Below, piece after piece: positions 1 to 10,918 of a stretch of 64,000 bases of DNA. A program made the translations under genes and the position numbers. The DNA comes from Dermacentor variabilis (Eukaryota > Arthropoda > Arachnida > Ixodida > Ixodidae). The notes beneath the pieces are model-generated. The model saw only the letters and a list, made by a program, of their open reading frames with translations, did not search any database and was not told where the DNA came from. The stretch is taken from positions 209,405,845-209,469,844 of the forward strand of contig NC_134568.1 in NCBI RefSeq assembly GCF_050947875.1, given 5' to 3'. Within the stretch, counting starts at the first letter, position 1. The number at the start of each line of letters is the position of its first letter.

Positions 1-1258
1 ATGTCTCTCTCTTTCTCTCGTTCACTGTCAAAACCAGCCAACATGACAGTTCTTATGATGCGCTCTTGCGTGCGAACACTTAAGCCAGTGCGTGTTGTGA
101 GCTCCATCTTGCGACAAAACTGATAAAGCTATGATGAAATAAACATAAAAAGTAAAATGTAAGCGCCAGAAAGATGTTCTAGTTGTCTTAAATGATGAAA
201 GGGAAGTTTTTACTCAGTTTGACGTCAGCTCTTCATGGTGGCTTAGAGATGACGGTATGGGGTAAATTATTGGAGACTGTGATTTGGCTGAATAATATTG
301 CGCAGAATTCTTCCACCACAGCATTGTTGCAGTTGGAAGTAGGCTAGAGCATCGAAGTTTTCAGGTATCTAAAATACAAAACGTCTAGGCTTCTGCATGT
401 TATTCTTCTTTGATTGCGCCCTTACATGTGTCCATAAAGGCGTCTGGTCAGCAGTTGCCGAAAAAGGGAAGCCTCAACTTGGAGCCAACGTTTGGACAAG
501 GAGACCTGCTTTCGTTAGGGCAAATCCCCTTGTGGAAACCTTGGATTCAAGCTAAGACTTTCCTTGTTTGGCCACTGTTGATCACTTCAAGTGTCCATCA
601 TCTTGTGAATCTATGTCTCAAAGAAACTTCTATATGATAAGAGTCAGAGGATCAAATTCTGTGTCTCGGAAAACTATGACCAGTCTTCTATGCTGTTGCG
701 GACAGTAGTAAATTGTAGAAGATATCCGGAGATGGGGGGGGGGGTTGAATAGGTGGTGGGGGGTTGTGAGCGGAAGTGGAATACCGTGAGCGTTGCGCTG
801 TCGCTGTGCTCAAGATGTAGCTTGTTAAGCCATCTCGTTCTGTCGAGTCACCGCCAGTAATCTTTGGAAACACTCCATACGGGGCACATCCGCGAATAAC
901 ATACACTTTTGGTTAGGCAAGTCTTGTATTTGGTTCAGCCAATGATACAGGCTCTTAACAGCGGCTAACAGATAAACGGAAGGAACAGTTTTATTCTATC
1001 CTCGATATTTACGCACATCGGGCGTCGCTTGCCTTGTGCAATTAGGTAATGCACTGGATAGACCCAGCCCTATAACCTAAATGAATCCTGAGTGTTACCT
1101 TTGTTCGTTCCGATTAAGCAAGAACATATAAATATCAGTCAGCCAAAGATAATGGCAACCGGTTTTAGCATGGGTTGGGCCCCACGTATTCGAGTGGAGC
1201 AATCAAGGTCAGTGATTGTGAGGAAAACTCGCGTAGTGCCGCGTGATAGTTTCGAACT
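1..1258. other. Unannotated AT-balanced DNA
   Basis: I see no recognisable gene or repeat here apart from a G-rich tract at about 735-770. The short open frames at 410-637 and 688-906 show no domain, no codon-like composition and no splice context, so I do not call them. Confidence 0.4.
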
Positions 1259-1316
1259 TTGCTCTCTGACATGGCCACTTGGCGGGCCGCGCATGCTCGG
1301 CAAGGCCCTCTTGCAG

Positions 1317-1532
1317 CAATACAGTCGCCTCTGGGGTTCGGCCTGTACCGCAGCCGCAGGCCGGCGCGGCTGTCCGAGCCGGCGCCAGCGTTGGACAGCC
1401 CTCCGTCCGATGAGCTGCACGACTCATTCGAGAGCGGGATCCGCGACGAGTTCAGCTTCCTGCGGGAGCTCGAGTCCGAGGACTCCACCTTCTACGACGA
1501 CGACGTCTACCCCGCCCATCTCCCCGAGCAAG
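1317..1532 (+). CDS. Possible internal coding exon, unknown protein
   Basis: A GC-rich stretch stays open in the frame that can be read from 1259 to 1570. The inferred peptide is rich in acidic and serine residues (it includes SPPSDELHDSFESG and later an FYDDDVYP stretch), which looks more like real protein than noise. A pyrimidine-containing acceptor (ctcttgcag) ends at 1316, and a good donor (caag then gtgaag) begins at 1533. With these borders the exon is 216 bases, starts and ends in phase 1, and is therefore symmetric. An alternative acceptor ends at 1324. I do not recognise the family and no partner exon is visible in the window. It could belong to an upstream gene that ends before the transglutaminase, or be a decayed fragment. 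Both opposite-strand frames are also open, which weakens the case. Confidence 0.35.
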
Positions 1533-2170
1533 GTGAAGGGGTCACCTCTGAGCATGAGCTTGCGCTATAAAGGCTGAAAAAAACATGGGAACATTGCGTG
1601 CCGAGTGTTCTACGAAATGGTGTCGCGACAAATCAGCACAGGTCAAGGCAGCACGGTTAGAAAAGCACGGGGACAATGCAGCCCTGCGACAGGAACAACC
1701 GCAACCTACCTACTTTGTCATGTTTTGTCACCCACCATTGTGTTGTGGTACCGTATACTGAGCGTTGGTGGGCTCGTCGTGCTGATCAAGCGATCCATAT
1801 CATGGCAGTTGTAACTGAGGCCAATGTACTTTACATAAAGGTAACACCTGCATGTTGAAATTCTTCACATCACAGGCGGCCCAAGCACGTTTCGTGTGTG
1901 ATTAGGCCCAAAGTGTGTAGAAACCGGACCAAGTCGTTCTTTTTCATCGGTTTTCTGAAAACTACGAACTAAGGTAGCGGGAACGTGCCACGCTTGTGAC
2001 ACGAAAGGAGTACTGAAGGCCTGACCTTGGCTACAATCAAGGTATCTCGATAATACGCATTCTTCGCAACTTTTCTTATATGAGAACGGCTTGGCGAATA
2101 TCTGTCGCATGCTTTTACAGCGAAGCTGTTAAGGGCTACTTTTCCCACTATCGTGTCCGCGTGTACAAAA

Positions 2171-2385
2171 AAGCCCGAAGATAGTGCAATATGCCGGACC
2201 GACCCGCGGCGGAGGTGACGTAGGCGGGAAGCACACCCCATACGTGGGCTGATCCCGAAGATAGTACAATACCTGGTCGACCCGTGGCGCAAGTGAAGCA
2301 GGCGTTAAACACTCCCCATATGTGAGCTGATCCAAAAGATAGTGCAATGCCGGATGACCCGCGGCAGAACTGCACCGGTACAGTT
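2171..2385. repeat. Tandem repeat, ~80-bp unit, about 2.6 copies
   Basis: A unit beginning near 'cgaagatagtgcaatac' recurs at about 2176, 2256 and 2334, giving a period of 78-80 bases. Each unit carries a 'gacccgcggc'-like core and an 'actccccatatgtgagctg'-like end. The copies differ by substitutions and small indels, so the array is old. It is followed by a TA-rich run at about 2401-2413. No protein coding is implied, although the unit stays partly open on the minus strand. Confidence 0.75.
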
Positions 2386-2689
2386 CTGCATTAAGGGGCC
2401 CATATATATATACAGAGCGTATATACAGAGCTTCGCTGGTCATCCTTCTTCACAGAGTAGAAAGGCACTGAGTTTTTTATTTATAAAATTGGGCAAGCTC
2501 TGGTAATATTAGGCGCTAAAACTTATAATAAATTATTTTCTTGCTGAAATGTGCAGAAATCTGCGCAAAAGGGTGATGCCCCAAAGTCTTCTTACAGCCC
2601 TTGGAAGCAGGCCTGCCTGCTAATCACACCACATGGCCTTTTCGCTAAATGCGCGCTTTGTAGGCACGGAATCAGGGACCAGTGAGGGA

Positions 2690-3190
2690 AGGGGGAATGT
2701 AAGGGTGGGGCGGCATAGTAGGAAAGCTAAGACACCAGCCACATTGACCGCGACACTATGCGAATAATGCGTCGCAGGAACAGAGAGGAGAGAGGAGAGG
2801 GGAGAATTCAGGAAAGGCAGGGATGTTAACCAGTCAATAGTCTGGTTGGCTACCCTACACTGGGGCATGGGAGAAGGGGAAGAGAAAGAAGGGAGAGAGA
2901 AGGTGTAGATACGCGTACGGACAGCACTTCAGTTAGAGTCTCTCGAGCAAACCAGAAGTTCTGAGAAAACACAAAAGTGCCTTCACTGCCTTCTGAGCCG
3001 ATGATCGGTCGGGACGGTGCTCTAATATGGTCTGTTCATTCAGAGGACGATCGTCTAGTTTCCTCAATGTGTTGGACAAAGACTGTCTTTGTGCTTGAAA
3101 TTGTGGACAATGGCACAATAAGTGGGCAATGTTCTCCTCGCATCCGCAAACATCACATGCAGGAACAGAAATCGATAGAGAAAAAGCACG
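2690..3190 (-). mobile_element. 5'-truncated LINE, 3' end only
   Basis: Read on the minus strand from about 3180, the sequence encodes a Cys/His motif typical of the C-terminus of I/R1/Jockey-type ORF2 proteins (C-x2-C...H-x4-C, with HLLCHCPQF visible) and then a short leucine-rich tail ending LLERL before a stop near 2936. Downstream on the minus strand (2690-2930) is a pyrimidine-rich 3' UTR with repeated 'ctctcctc' runs, as in tick LINE tails I recall. Endonuclease and RT domains are absent, so this is a dead 3' fragment produced by incomplete reverse transcription. The exact ends are uncertain. Confidence 0.65.
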
Positions 3191-3326
3191 GTGCTAACAA
3201 GTTCGCTACCCCGCACGAGAGAAATGGATAGAAGGATAAAGGAAATGTAAGTAATGTAAGGTGTGTTATAGGCTGGTGTTAGTGACAAATAAATTTTATA
3301 ATTTCTACTTTCTCATAATAATATTC

Positions 3327-3482
3327 TGGGGCCGAATTCACGAAGCATTTTGGTTCGTAAGTGCTGTTTGCCAATTGGTTGGCCGCATTTGATCGCTAAT
3401 AATACGTCCGACATGATAGTTGAATGACATTTTCTCTTACAAACCGTTCCAGCGTAAAAGCTCTTTTTTGAATACTGGGCTC
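3327..3482. mobile_element. MITE-like family A, copy 1
   Basis: A short element with inverted ends: the left end reads 'ggggccgaattcacgaagc' and the right end, reversed, reads similarly (gagcccagtattcaaaaaag). The inner sequence carries the family hallmarks 'ttcgtaagtgctgtttgcca' and 'ttctcttacaaaccgttcca'. Similar copies occur near 10.3, 10.8, 20.5, 21.8, 25.8, 59.2, 63.0 and 63.5 kb. It has no coding capacity. Confidence 0.6.
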
Positions 3483-3590
3483 TAGAGCCCTTTTGGTAAA
3501 GCGGTTGCGGCGACATAAAACCACAATTCAACAAGCACTGCGTAGAGGTGGTGATGGTTTTTTTTTTGTTGCAGGTCGTTCTTCCTCCTT

Positions 3591-3619
3591 TAGTAGTAGT
3601 TGTTGTTGTTGTTGTTGTA
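3591..3619. repeat. (TAG)n/(TTG)n microsatellite
   Basis: Three TAG units run into six TTG units. It lies between the family A MITE and the 3' end of the I-clade LINE. The rest of 3483-3770 shows nothing recognisable. Confidence 0.85.
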
Positions 3620-3818
3620 GCCTGTGGCACGTGTGGCTCCTACCCCCGATGGGGGATTGGCCAAGAAATGGGTGGATTATTCCAAAATAATATAGAGCAT
3701 AAATTTCCTAATATCTATGGGAATAGCATTGAATAGGGTTGAATTACCGGTTAAAATGAAATCAGGAAGGTGCTGTTGAATGAGTAATAATTAATTTAAA
3801 AGTAATAAAAAATAGAAT

Positions 3819-5186
3819 TTAGCAGGGCATTCGTTTAGATTCTGTAAGGAATGTTTGGACAGCGAAGCATGCATCCCTGTGGCTGAATACCAAAGTGGAC
3901 GCCCCGAACGAAAGAATTGCAGGTTCTGTCAAGTCCAGGCCAATTCTTGGAAAAGTTATCTCCAACAATATTTTTCCTAACGCAGCAAAGCGGCGACAAG
4001 ATAGAAGAAAGTGCTGTATCGTCTCCTCCTCCTCACAAAAAGAACAAAGGGGAGACGGAACCAAACCCGGCCTGTGTAAATAGAAATTTAGGGAGGGAAT
4101 GCGGCAGCGTAATTTGGTGAGGCAGACCTCAAGCATTTTTGCGTAACAAGATTCGCTATGCCAGGGAAATGCCAGGTGTTTATACTCTGGAGAAGCTGTC
4201 AAATGTGGGTGTGATAAGGCTGATCTAATTGATCTCATCCGAAATCTTGCCGCCGTGATCTGTGCTGTCACTTGTAGAATAGGAAGAACAGGGCCCGCTA
4301 GTGATGCATGTGCCAGTGAATCGGCAGTTTCATTAAAAAACAAACCTTTATGACCAGGCACACAAATCAAATGAATACATTGCACATGGGCAGGAACTAG
4401 TAAGTGGAAGAGTTTTAGCATGGGTGACTCATTAGTAGCGGTAAGGCAAGAGCATACAGAAAGGGAGTCAGTAAGAATAGCAGCCGTTGTAATCATTTGG
4501 TCTAATTTACGTAAAGCTAGGATTACTGCTAACAACTCGGCCAGAAAAATAGGCACAAAATCAGGCAATCTTAAAGAAAAAGACCAGTCGAGCGCAGGAC
4601 AAAATATTCCAATGCCAGCTTTTTCCTCGCACTGTGAGGCATCTGTTGCAATGATAATGTTTGTTTCTAGGGTACTTAGGTGGTCTTGCAACATGGCGTT
4701 TTAGATGCCGTAAGGGAGTAGTTTCACGTGGTTCGGGAAAATGTCGTCGAACCTGATCTCTGGGTAATTTGAATGCGTATTATTAGGAAGCACATCACGA
4801 ATTTGCACATTTAGTGGTTCAAGTAATGTTTGCACAAATATAATCTGTGGTCTATGAAACCTGGGCCAATGAACAGGAAAAAATAATTCTGGATCGGAGA
4901 TGAAAATAATTTGAGGACGGTTTAATGGTGATTGACATAGCCTTAAGAAGGTCTGAACGGTCATAAGGTGAAATCGGCATAATATGGGTGGAATTCTTGC
5001 TTCCATGTATAATACGGCATTTGCAACGTATTTTGGAAGGCCTAAGCAGAGACGTAGTGCCTCTCGTCCTAACAAAACTAGCGGCCGAAGCTTGTATGAT
5101 GGAACACCTGAGAATAAAACACATCCAAATTCTAACACCGGACGAACGCACATTTTATATACCATCAAGAGGGATTTTCTACGCAT
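3819..5186 (-). pseudogene. LINE ORF2, thumb/RNase H/C-terminal part
   Basis: The segment 5186-4701 encodes the connection region after the RT (RPVLEFGCVLFSG and following). The segment 4694-3819 carries an RNase H fold: ATDAS (first Asp), LAELLAVILAL (Glu), ILTDSLS (second Asp) and NETADSLAHAS (last Asp), so the four acidic residues are all present. A Cys/His motif follows near residue 220 (LCSFCEEEETIQHFLLSC), a standard C-terminal feature of I-type elements. A stop at 4701 separates the two segments. The RNase H is the reason for placing the element in the I group rather than CR1 or RTE. Confidence 0.85.
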
Positions 5187-5300
5187 ACCTGTTCTTCGAT
5201 TGCTTCACTTGCGCAAAATGCCCATTGTACGAGCTCCTTTTGTCGCAATATATTCAATATGTGGCGGCCAGTTAAGATTACCGTTGTAAATAACTCCAAG

Positions 5301-6365
5301 TTACTTTAATGACTCTACTTGTGGGATGTCTTCGAGATGGTAGTTCAGCGATATGTATACTGGGTCTTTAACAGGAAAAACAAGTATAGCACACTTATTA
5401 GCATTCAGGTTTAAGTGTAAGCTATCCAGCCAGTGTTCCAGTTCCCTTAGATACGACTGCAAAGTTTCGTAAAGAGAGTATATGTCACTAGCCATACCAA
5501 AAAAGGCAATGTCATCAGCATAAGCGTAGGTACTGACTCCTGGGTGAACGGGGATTCTGCTCAGTAAAATATTAAATAATACTGGTGAGAGTACCGATCC
5601 CTGAGGCACACCTCTTGTTTGCTTATGTTTTCTAGAAGAATAGCCGCTTCGAAAACAATAGAATTCCCTGTCTTTTAAAAATTCATGCACCCATGCTACG
5701 ATATAGCCTGGAAAACAATGGCTCTGTAACCGATTTGTTAAAATTGTGTGTTCAATGCTGTCATAGGCTTTACATATATCTAAGGTAACTAAAGCTGCGT
5801 ATTGCTTTTTCTGTCTGGCGATGTTAATTCGACTTTCAAGGTCTACATGCGCGTGCCATATTGAATAGCCAGATCGAAATCCAATTTGGCAAGGACTCAA
5901 CAATCGATTTTCGACAATAAACTCTATTATGTGTCCGAGAAGCACTCTTTCAATAAGTTTCACTATGTTTGATGTCAACGCAATTGGTCTGATGTTGTCG
6001 ATAGTGCACCCTGCCCCGTGCTTTTTAAGTAACGGAATAATTTTGGCGATCTTCCATTCTTGTGGAATTCATGCATTGCTAACAGAGTAGTTTACCAAGT
6101 TCAGAAGCTCACGTGGAGCTTCTTGAAAGAAAATCTTTAACATTGCATTTGTTATTCCGTCCGGGCCAAGCGCTGTAGTTGGCAACCGTAACATAACTTG
6201 TACTACTTCCGAATAGGATATCTCTTTGTAGTGCGATAATGCAGGAGTAAAAACAGAAGCTTGAAGGCGCTTTGCGAACCGGCTCTCTAATCCTTTAGCC
6301 GATAGCTCTAAGGACTCCTGCATTTCCTGTGAGGTATAGACGATTGAGTCTACATTAACGCTCAT
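5301..6365 (-). pseudogene. LINE ORF2, reverse transcriptase domain, broken
   Basis: This is the RT part of the I-clade ORF2. Residues TALGPDGITNAMLK (finger region) occur on the first segment, 6365-6069, which ends in an in-frame TGA. The second segment, 5978-5301, carries motif A (TLDICKAYDSIEH), motif B (RGVPQGSVLSPVLFN) and the catalytic motif C (YAYADDIAFFG). The gap between segments still encodes a recognisable RT stretch (EWKIAKIIPLLKKHGAG) in the same frame, so only the stop codon breaks it. A second stop at 5301 falls where a Tyr is usual (SLK-stop-LGV). The active-site YADD is intact, but the protein cannot be made whole. Confidence 0.88.
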
Positions 6366-6679
6366 TGGGAGTCTGTTTCTAAACCAAAGGTAATTAAATA
6401 AAGCACGTTTGTTTTTGGATTTAGATAGATAATCGAAATGGTTTTTATCGTACTCATCTTTTGCGTGTTTAATAGCACGTTTGAAGGTTGCCGAAATAAA
6501 TTGTCAATCTTTCCAATTTTGTGGGCTCTGATTATGTAGAAGTTTTTCCCAAGCAGCTTTCCTCCTTCGATAAACTCGTGTGCACTCACTGTTCCACCAA
6601 GGACTAGATGGGGAACGCTTAGCGGTCTGAATTACAAATTCAGACTTTTGTCGGGACATCTGTAATGCTGAACAAATAT

Positions 6680-7429
6680 TCAAGCCAATTTCTTCGTTAC
6701 TACTATTAATGATGCAATGGTGGAGCGCAAGCAGTCTTTAAATTTTTTGCAATTCATAAATATTCTGCCGTGTCGATCAACTGATGTTAAAGGGCATGCA
6801 ATTTCAAAGTATACCGGAAGATGATCACTGTTTGTACCGAAATCAATCGTAGTCCAAGATGTCACGGCGACGCTTGTACTAGAAAACGTCAAATCTAACA
6901 CCGAGCGAGATTGCCCACGGATAAAAGTAGGTCGTCTGACATTAAGGCATGAAAGATTTTTATCTATGGTCCAGTCCCATAGACGTGTCCCACATGCATC
7001 TGTTTTGTAACCCCATGACACGTGATGCGAGTTGAAGTCACCAGTAAGGACGACTTCATTTTTGCAGTTGGCAAGCGCACTATCCAATTGGTATGTACTG
7101 TGTACGCCCGTAGGGAAATAAGCATCTATAATAGAAAATGAACGGTAGCCTGGGATGCTAAGGTGCACTGCCAAAATTTCACATTCTGGAGACATTAACC
7201 TGAAAGCTATTTTCGCCTTATGACAGAATTTAGATGATAACAAAATCATTAAACCACCTCCTAGTGAAAGGCGATCTAATCGAAAAGATCGAAAATCTTT
7301 AAAATGAAAATTTTTCTCAGGAGTAAGCCAGGTTTCTTGTAAGATTATGACATCAGGATTAAGTTCAGTTGTTAAGTAATTTACGTCTGTTGAAGCAGAG
7401 AACAAGGAACGACAGTTCCACTGTAGCAC
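6680..7429 (-). pseudogene. LINE ORF2, apurinic endonuclease domain
   Basis: This is the N-terminal part of ORF2, an exonuclease/endonuclease/phosphatase-fold nuclease that nicks target DNA to prime reverse transcription. Motifs in order are WNCRS near the start (Asn), LQETWL (metal-binding Glu), a glycine-rich GGGLMIL, GDFNSHH (catalytic Asp/Asn), LDLTFSS, and SDHLPV (catalytic Asp-His) near residue 215. All expected catalytic residues appear present. The frame is lost about 40 residues after the domain, at 6680, before the RT region, so the polyprotein is interrupted. Confidence 0.88.
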
Positions 7430-7471
7430 TTTTAAAAAAGCTATGGTGATGATCTAATTGATATTCAGCGA

Positions 7472-8749
7472 CTACCGTCGCGATGAACTTTCTTGGATGC
7501 CAGAATGAGAAAAAGGATTACCCTTTTTGTTTTTGGTATAAGGACAAGAAGTAGTTACTGGAGCCCCAGTTCGCTTTTGCGGCCTGACATCATGACCCGT
7601 TTCCATGTCGACCTGCGAGTCTGACTGACGCGGAGAACAAGGATCGGATCCTACAAATGTTGGGTCCGATGTGGTACTCGGCGCTAGGACTGAAGTGGCA
7701 ACCTGTTCTGCAGCACAAACAATCGATTTGGTGATTGGTGTGGCAGCTGTTTGCAGCAGCTGTGTCATCTGCGCAGTAAACACTTGTGAAATACATTCGG
7801 TAACATTTGTGACAATATGTTGCATAGCCTTTGTCATTGCTTTTTCTACTGCTGATTCAATAAGTTTAGGCAAGTTGTCTTCATGGAAAGTAGATTGCCT
7901 CGCAGTGACGCCAGCGTATCCAAAGGCTCTTTCCTTGACGACTGCAATAGCTTCTCGCCGCGAACATCGTCGCCTGTCAATTATCTCTAGTAACTGTATT
8001 TCGTTAGCTCCAGCCGAGCAGCTTCCATAGTCAGCCGCATGGTTTCCTCCACATAGGAAGCACGTCTCGGTTTCAGCTGTGCATTCATTGGGGGAATGAT
8101 CGTCACCACAGGCGCGACAGCGTCCATTTGATTTGCAGCCTCCTGCACTATGGCCGAAACGCCAACAGTTCCGGCACTGAAGTGGACGGGAAGCGAGAGG
8201 TTCCACTCTAAAAATAAGTGGCCACACTTTTAGTTCAGATGGGCAGGACATGCCAGCAAACGTAGCAATAACCGATTCTGTGGCAACTTTTTCCCCGTTT
8301 ACGAGTCGGTTAAATCGGTATACAGCTATGACGCCAGCATCAGACAGTTTCTCCAGAGTCTCAGTTGGGCTCAATCGAGAGTCTACGCCCCGGACAATGC
8401 CTTTAGTGCATGCTAGATGAGGAGGAATGAACGCACTCACCGGGACAGATGCGAAAGTCTTACACTTTAAAAGGTCTGCAACACAGGTCGAATCTGATGA
8501 CCTACAAACTACCCCACTTCTTCCAAATTGTCGGACATCGCTTATCATCTGGAAATGATGCGTCATGGCTTGGAGCTCGGCCTAAACAGCTTGTGGGTTG
8601 TTCAGCCGGATGAATCCACCGTTCGAGGGCACCAGCGCGACAGGGATGCTGCTAACACCGCTGCGGAAGAAAGATTGCAAAGGCAAATCATCAGGAGAAA
8701 GGGAGGCTGACCAAGAGCTGGGCCCTTGCCCAGGAGAGTTTTTAGACAT
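7472..8749 (-). pseudogene. LINE ORF1, gag-like zinc-knuckle protein, broken
   Basis: This is the nucleic-acid-binding ORF1 of the I-clade element, which would coat the element RNA. An ATG at 8747-8749 begins a frame that meets a TAG at 8582-8584 (probably from a Trp codon) and then stays open to the stop at 7472. Three zinc knuckles are visible in the middle: CRNCWRFGHSAGGC, CRACGDDHSPNEC and CFLCGGNHAADYGSC. The region before them resembles the RRM-like fold region of I/Jockey ORF1 proteins by position only. The C-terminal third is polar and Ser/Thr-rich, ending ESSSRR. A later ATG at 8566 could restart translation after the stop. ORF2 begins about 40 bases downstream. Confidence 0.8.
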
Positions 8750-9179
8750 CAGTGCTGATTCAATAACGAAATAAGTCCTACAAAAATTAGATAAGTGATA
8801 TAACTAGGTCTAATCCACCCAAAACTCAGCCAAACCACCAAGCAAACTCCAGCTTGGGCACACCGGGGCGGAGAACCGAACGAGTCCACGGGGATTGTCA
8901 CAGGGGCCGACTGGGTCTGGACTGGACCTCGGTAAGCGGTGGTCCTTCGTCTTAGTATATAGGAAGCTTCCGCTCAGCCCCTGCCCAGTCCCGACTACTT
9001 ATTTTTCTACATTCGCCTCCGATTTTGATTGCCTCGAAGAGTATACGCCATAAAAGTTGTTCTTAGACGGGAATGAAAATTTAAGCTGATGAGAGGGCAA
9101 TAAAGGTGCGCATACACAGCGTTTAACTTCATATCACGGCGACCAAGGAGATAAGCTCCGAAGTGCGCTGAGAGCTGTG

Positions 9180-9600
9180 AACGGCGCCCTTCGGTTGGCG
9201 GTTCGTTAGCGCCTTCAGAACGGACTGGGCACACGCGACGTGGAAGAAGACGATGGACCTTCACCGCGTGTGCGCGCGCTGTCGCGCGCTCTCGGTCCAA
9301 AAGAACCAGTGCGGCGGCGGGGGCGGCGGAGTCACGCGCCCAGCGGTTCCGAAGGACCACGGTCCCAGCCCAGGTCGTCCGCGACATGTAGCGGCACCGA
9401 AGGGGTCCAGCAGCTTTTCATTCAGCGTCCAACCCGGTCCCCGATGACGAGCCATCAGCAGCAGAGTCCGAGTACCACCGCACTGTCCTAACAGAGTGAG
9501 CGCACACTAGGTCCAGGTCGGGCACAGGACAAGGGCACCGTCTTGCAGCACGGCGCTGAACGCGGCGGGGACAGGGCTGTACATCTGTAACATGTAAAGA
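9180..9600. other. GC/CpG-rich island, possible exon or promoter
   Basis: GC and CpG content rise sharply compared with the flanks. Three overlapping frames are open for 60-130 codons on both strands, which is expected from base composition alone. One + frame (9240-9491) has a GC-rich start MEEDDGPSPRVRALSRAL and could be an exon, but no domain or convincing splice pair is visible. It sits between the 5' end of the I-clade LINE and the transglutaminase start, so a promoter or a noncoding first exon is possible. Confidence 0.35.
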
Positions 9601-10236
9601 ATCACGGATGGAAAGGCAACATTAGGCGAAGCTGACAGCCTTTCAGTGCATGCATGGCCTAGCGATTTCGTTGGCACGATTGTAGCTTCCGCAAAAAGGA
9701 GTGAAGGGGCCCCGTGAAGCCACAGTGGTGGCCCAACACGTGACTTCTTGCGTCGAGTTCGCGGAGCAAAAATTGAGATTTTCTGAGATGCTTGGTTCCC
9801 ATTAGCTTTGCCAGTAGTTTTTATTCGGTGCGCGCTTGTTCAGTTGCCCTGCCGTGGCTCTGCCTGCAGAGCGGGAACAATAAAACCAACCGCACACTTT
9901 GACGTGCGATCACGTGTTGGGCCTCCACTGGCCCAGCAAATTTAGGCTTCAATCGCGTTGCGGAATGCTCCCTCCTCTTTTTTCCTGCTCCCTCCTCTTT
10001 TTTTCCGCCTGCTGACCGGAAAGTTGGCTGAAATTAGCCGGCGGTTTCGACCTTACTAGCTGGATGCAACCATGTGATCACAGTGCAGGCACACTCTTGC
10101 CTGCAGACGCCACCTGAGTTGTCTGATTGCCGTACGTATACTGCCCTGAGTCAGTAGCGCAGCGCGAACGTGTGCAAAAAGGATAATAATAATAAAAAGA
10201 AGACGTGTGAGCATTTTTGCTCAAAATCTATGCATT
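9601..10236. other. Upstream flank without genes
   Basis: No gene seen. A pyrimidine-rich duplication lies at about 9966-10010, where 'gctccctcctctttttt' occurs twice in a row. The sequence is otherwise unremarkable. Confidence 0.4.
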
Positions 10237-10254
10237 GAACATGTCGTACATGTT

Positions 10255-10372
10255 GTGCGAATGACTAGCGAATGCGGCGGGCGAATGGCAAACAGTCTTT
10301 GCGAATGCGGCCTCTGGGCCTATATTCACAAAAATGTTCTTACGCTAGAACTGGTCGTAAAGAGTTGATGCC
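10255..10372. mobile_element. MITE-like family A, copy 2 (two partial ends)
   Basis: The end of one copy (tagcgaatgcggcgggcgaatggcaaacagtcttt) abuts the start of another (gggcctatattcacaaaaatgttcttacgctagaact). This head-to-tail arrangement suggests neighbouring insertions or internal deletion. It lies directly left of the hairpin at 10.4 kb. Confidence 0.5.
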
Positions 10373-10410
10373 AGCTGAGAATAGTAGCGGACTGGGCGAG
10401 TTGGTTGTGT

Positions 10411-10510
10411 TATGAGTACGGTAGTGCAAGACGAGGACAAGGAAGGAAACAGGATGGACGTTTCCTTGTCCTTTCTTGTCCTCGTCTTGTCTTGCACTGC
10501 CGTACCCATA
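10411..10510. repeat. ~100-bp inverted repeat (hairpin)
   Basis: The left arm (10411-10450) runs 'tacggtagtgcaag' followed by a 'gaggacaagg' core, and the right arm (10459-10510) is its imperfect reverse complement, ending 'cttgcactgccgtaccca'. The loop is only about 8 bases. The right arm carries a few extra bases from a small internal duplication. No coding. It could be a fold-back element or a palindromic MITE. Confidence 0.75.
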
Positions 10511-10704
10511 ATGTATCATTGCCTACTAGCATGGTTGTCAGAGTTATAAAGTTGGTTTTAGTTCATTAAAAAAACCTTTTGAATGAGGGACAATTATAAC
10601 TCAAGGAGAAAAATGGCGCACGTGTCCTGTTTTCCTCCTTTACATTGCCAAGTTCTACGCGCCTTTTGCAATATGAACTAGTGCAATCCAATGATGATGT
10701 CGGA

Positions 10705-10918
10705 CATATCATTAGCGAAAGTGATCGTAAAATGGCAGACAGCACTTACGAACGGAAAACGTTCTGAATTTGGCTCCTGGGACTGTATTCACAAAAAGTT
10801 GTATAACGTTGGAATTGTTCGCAAGAGCAAATTCCAGTCAATCCTGATACTGTACATAAAATTAGCGAATGGGGTCACCTAATGGCAAACAGCACTTACT
10901 AACGAAGAGCTTTGACTA
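10705..10918. mobile_element. MITE-like family A, copy 3 (end plus full copy)
   Basis: A partial end (cattagcgaaagtgatcg, cagcacttacgaacggaaaa) is followed by a nearly complete copy from about 10783 to 10918, which starts 'ctgtattcacaaaaag' and ends 'cagcacttactaacgaagag'. Family hallmarks are the inverted ends with ttcgtaag/cttacgaa cores and the inner 'ccaatggcaaacagcactta'-type motif. Confidence 0.6.

Larger units (their letters stand above)
3770..9000 (-). mobile_element. I-clade LINE, near full length, inactivated
   Basis: Reading leftwards from about 9000 there is a 5' leader, a gag-like ORF1 with CCHC knuckles, then an ORF2 with AP endonuclease, reverse transcriptase, RNase H and a C-terminal Cys/His motif, in that order. 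RNase H after the RT points to the I group of non-LTR elements. The length of about 5.2 kb is close to a full element. Damage is clear: a stop in ORF1 (8582-8584), stops at 6069 and 5301 in the RT, frame breaks around 6.4-6.7 kb, and stops near 5187 and 4701. It therefore cannot move on its own. The 3' end lies in an AT-rich stretch near 3770-3800. I did not find a convincing target duplication, so both borders are approximate. Confidence 0.85.
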
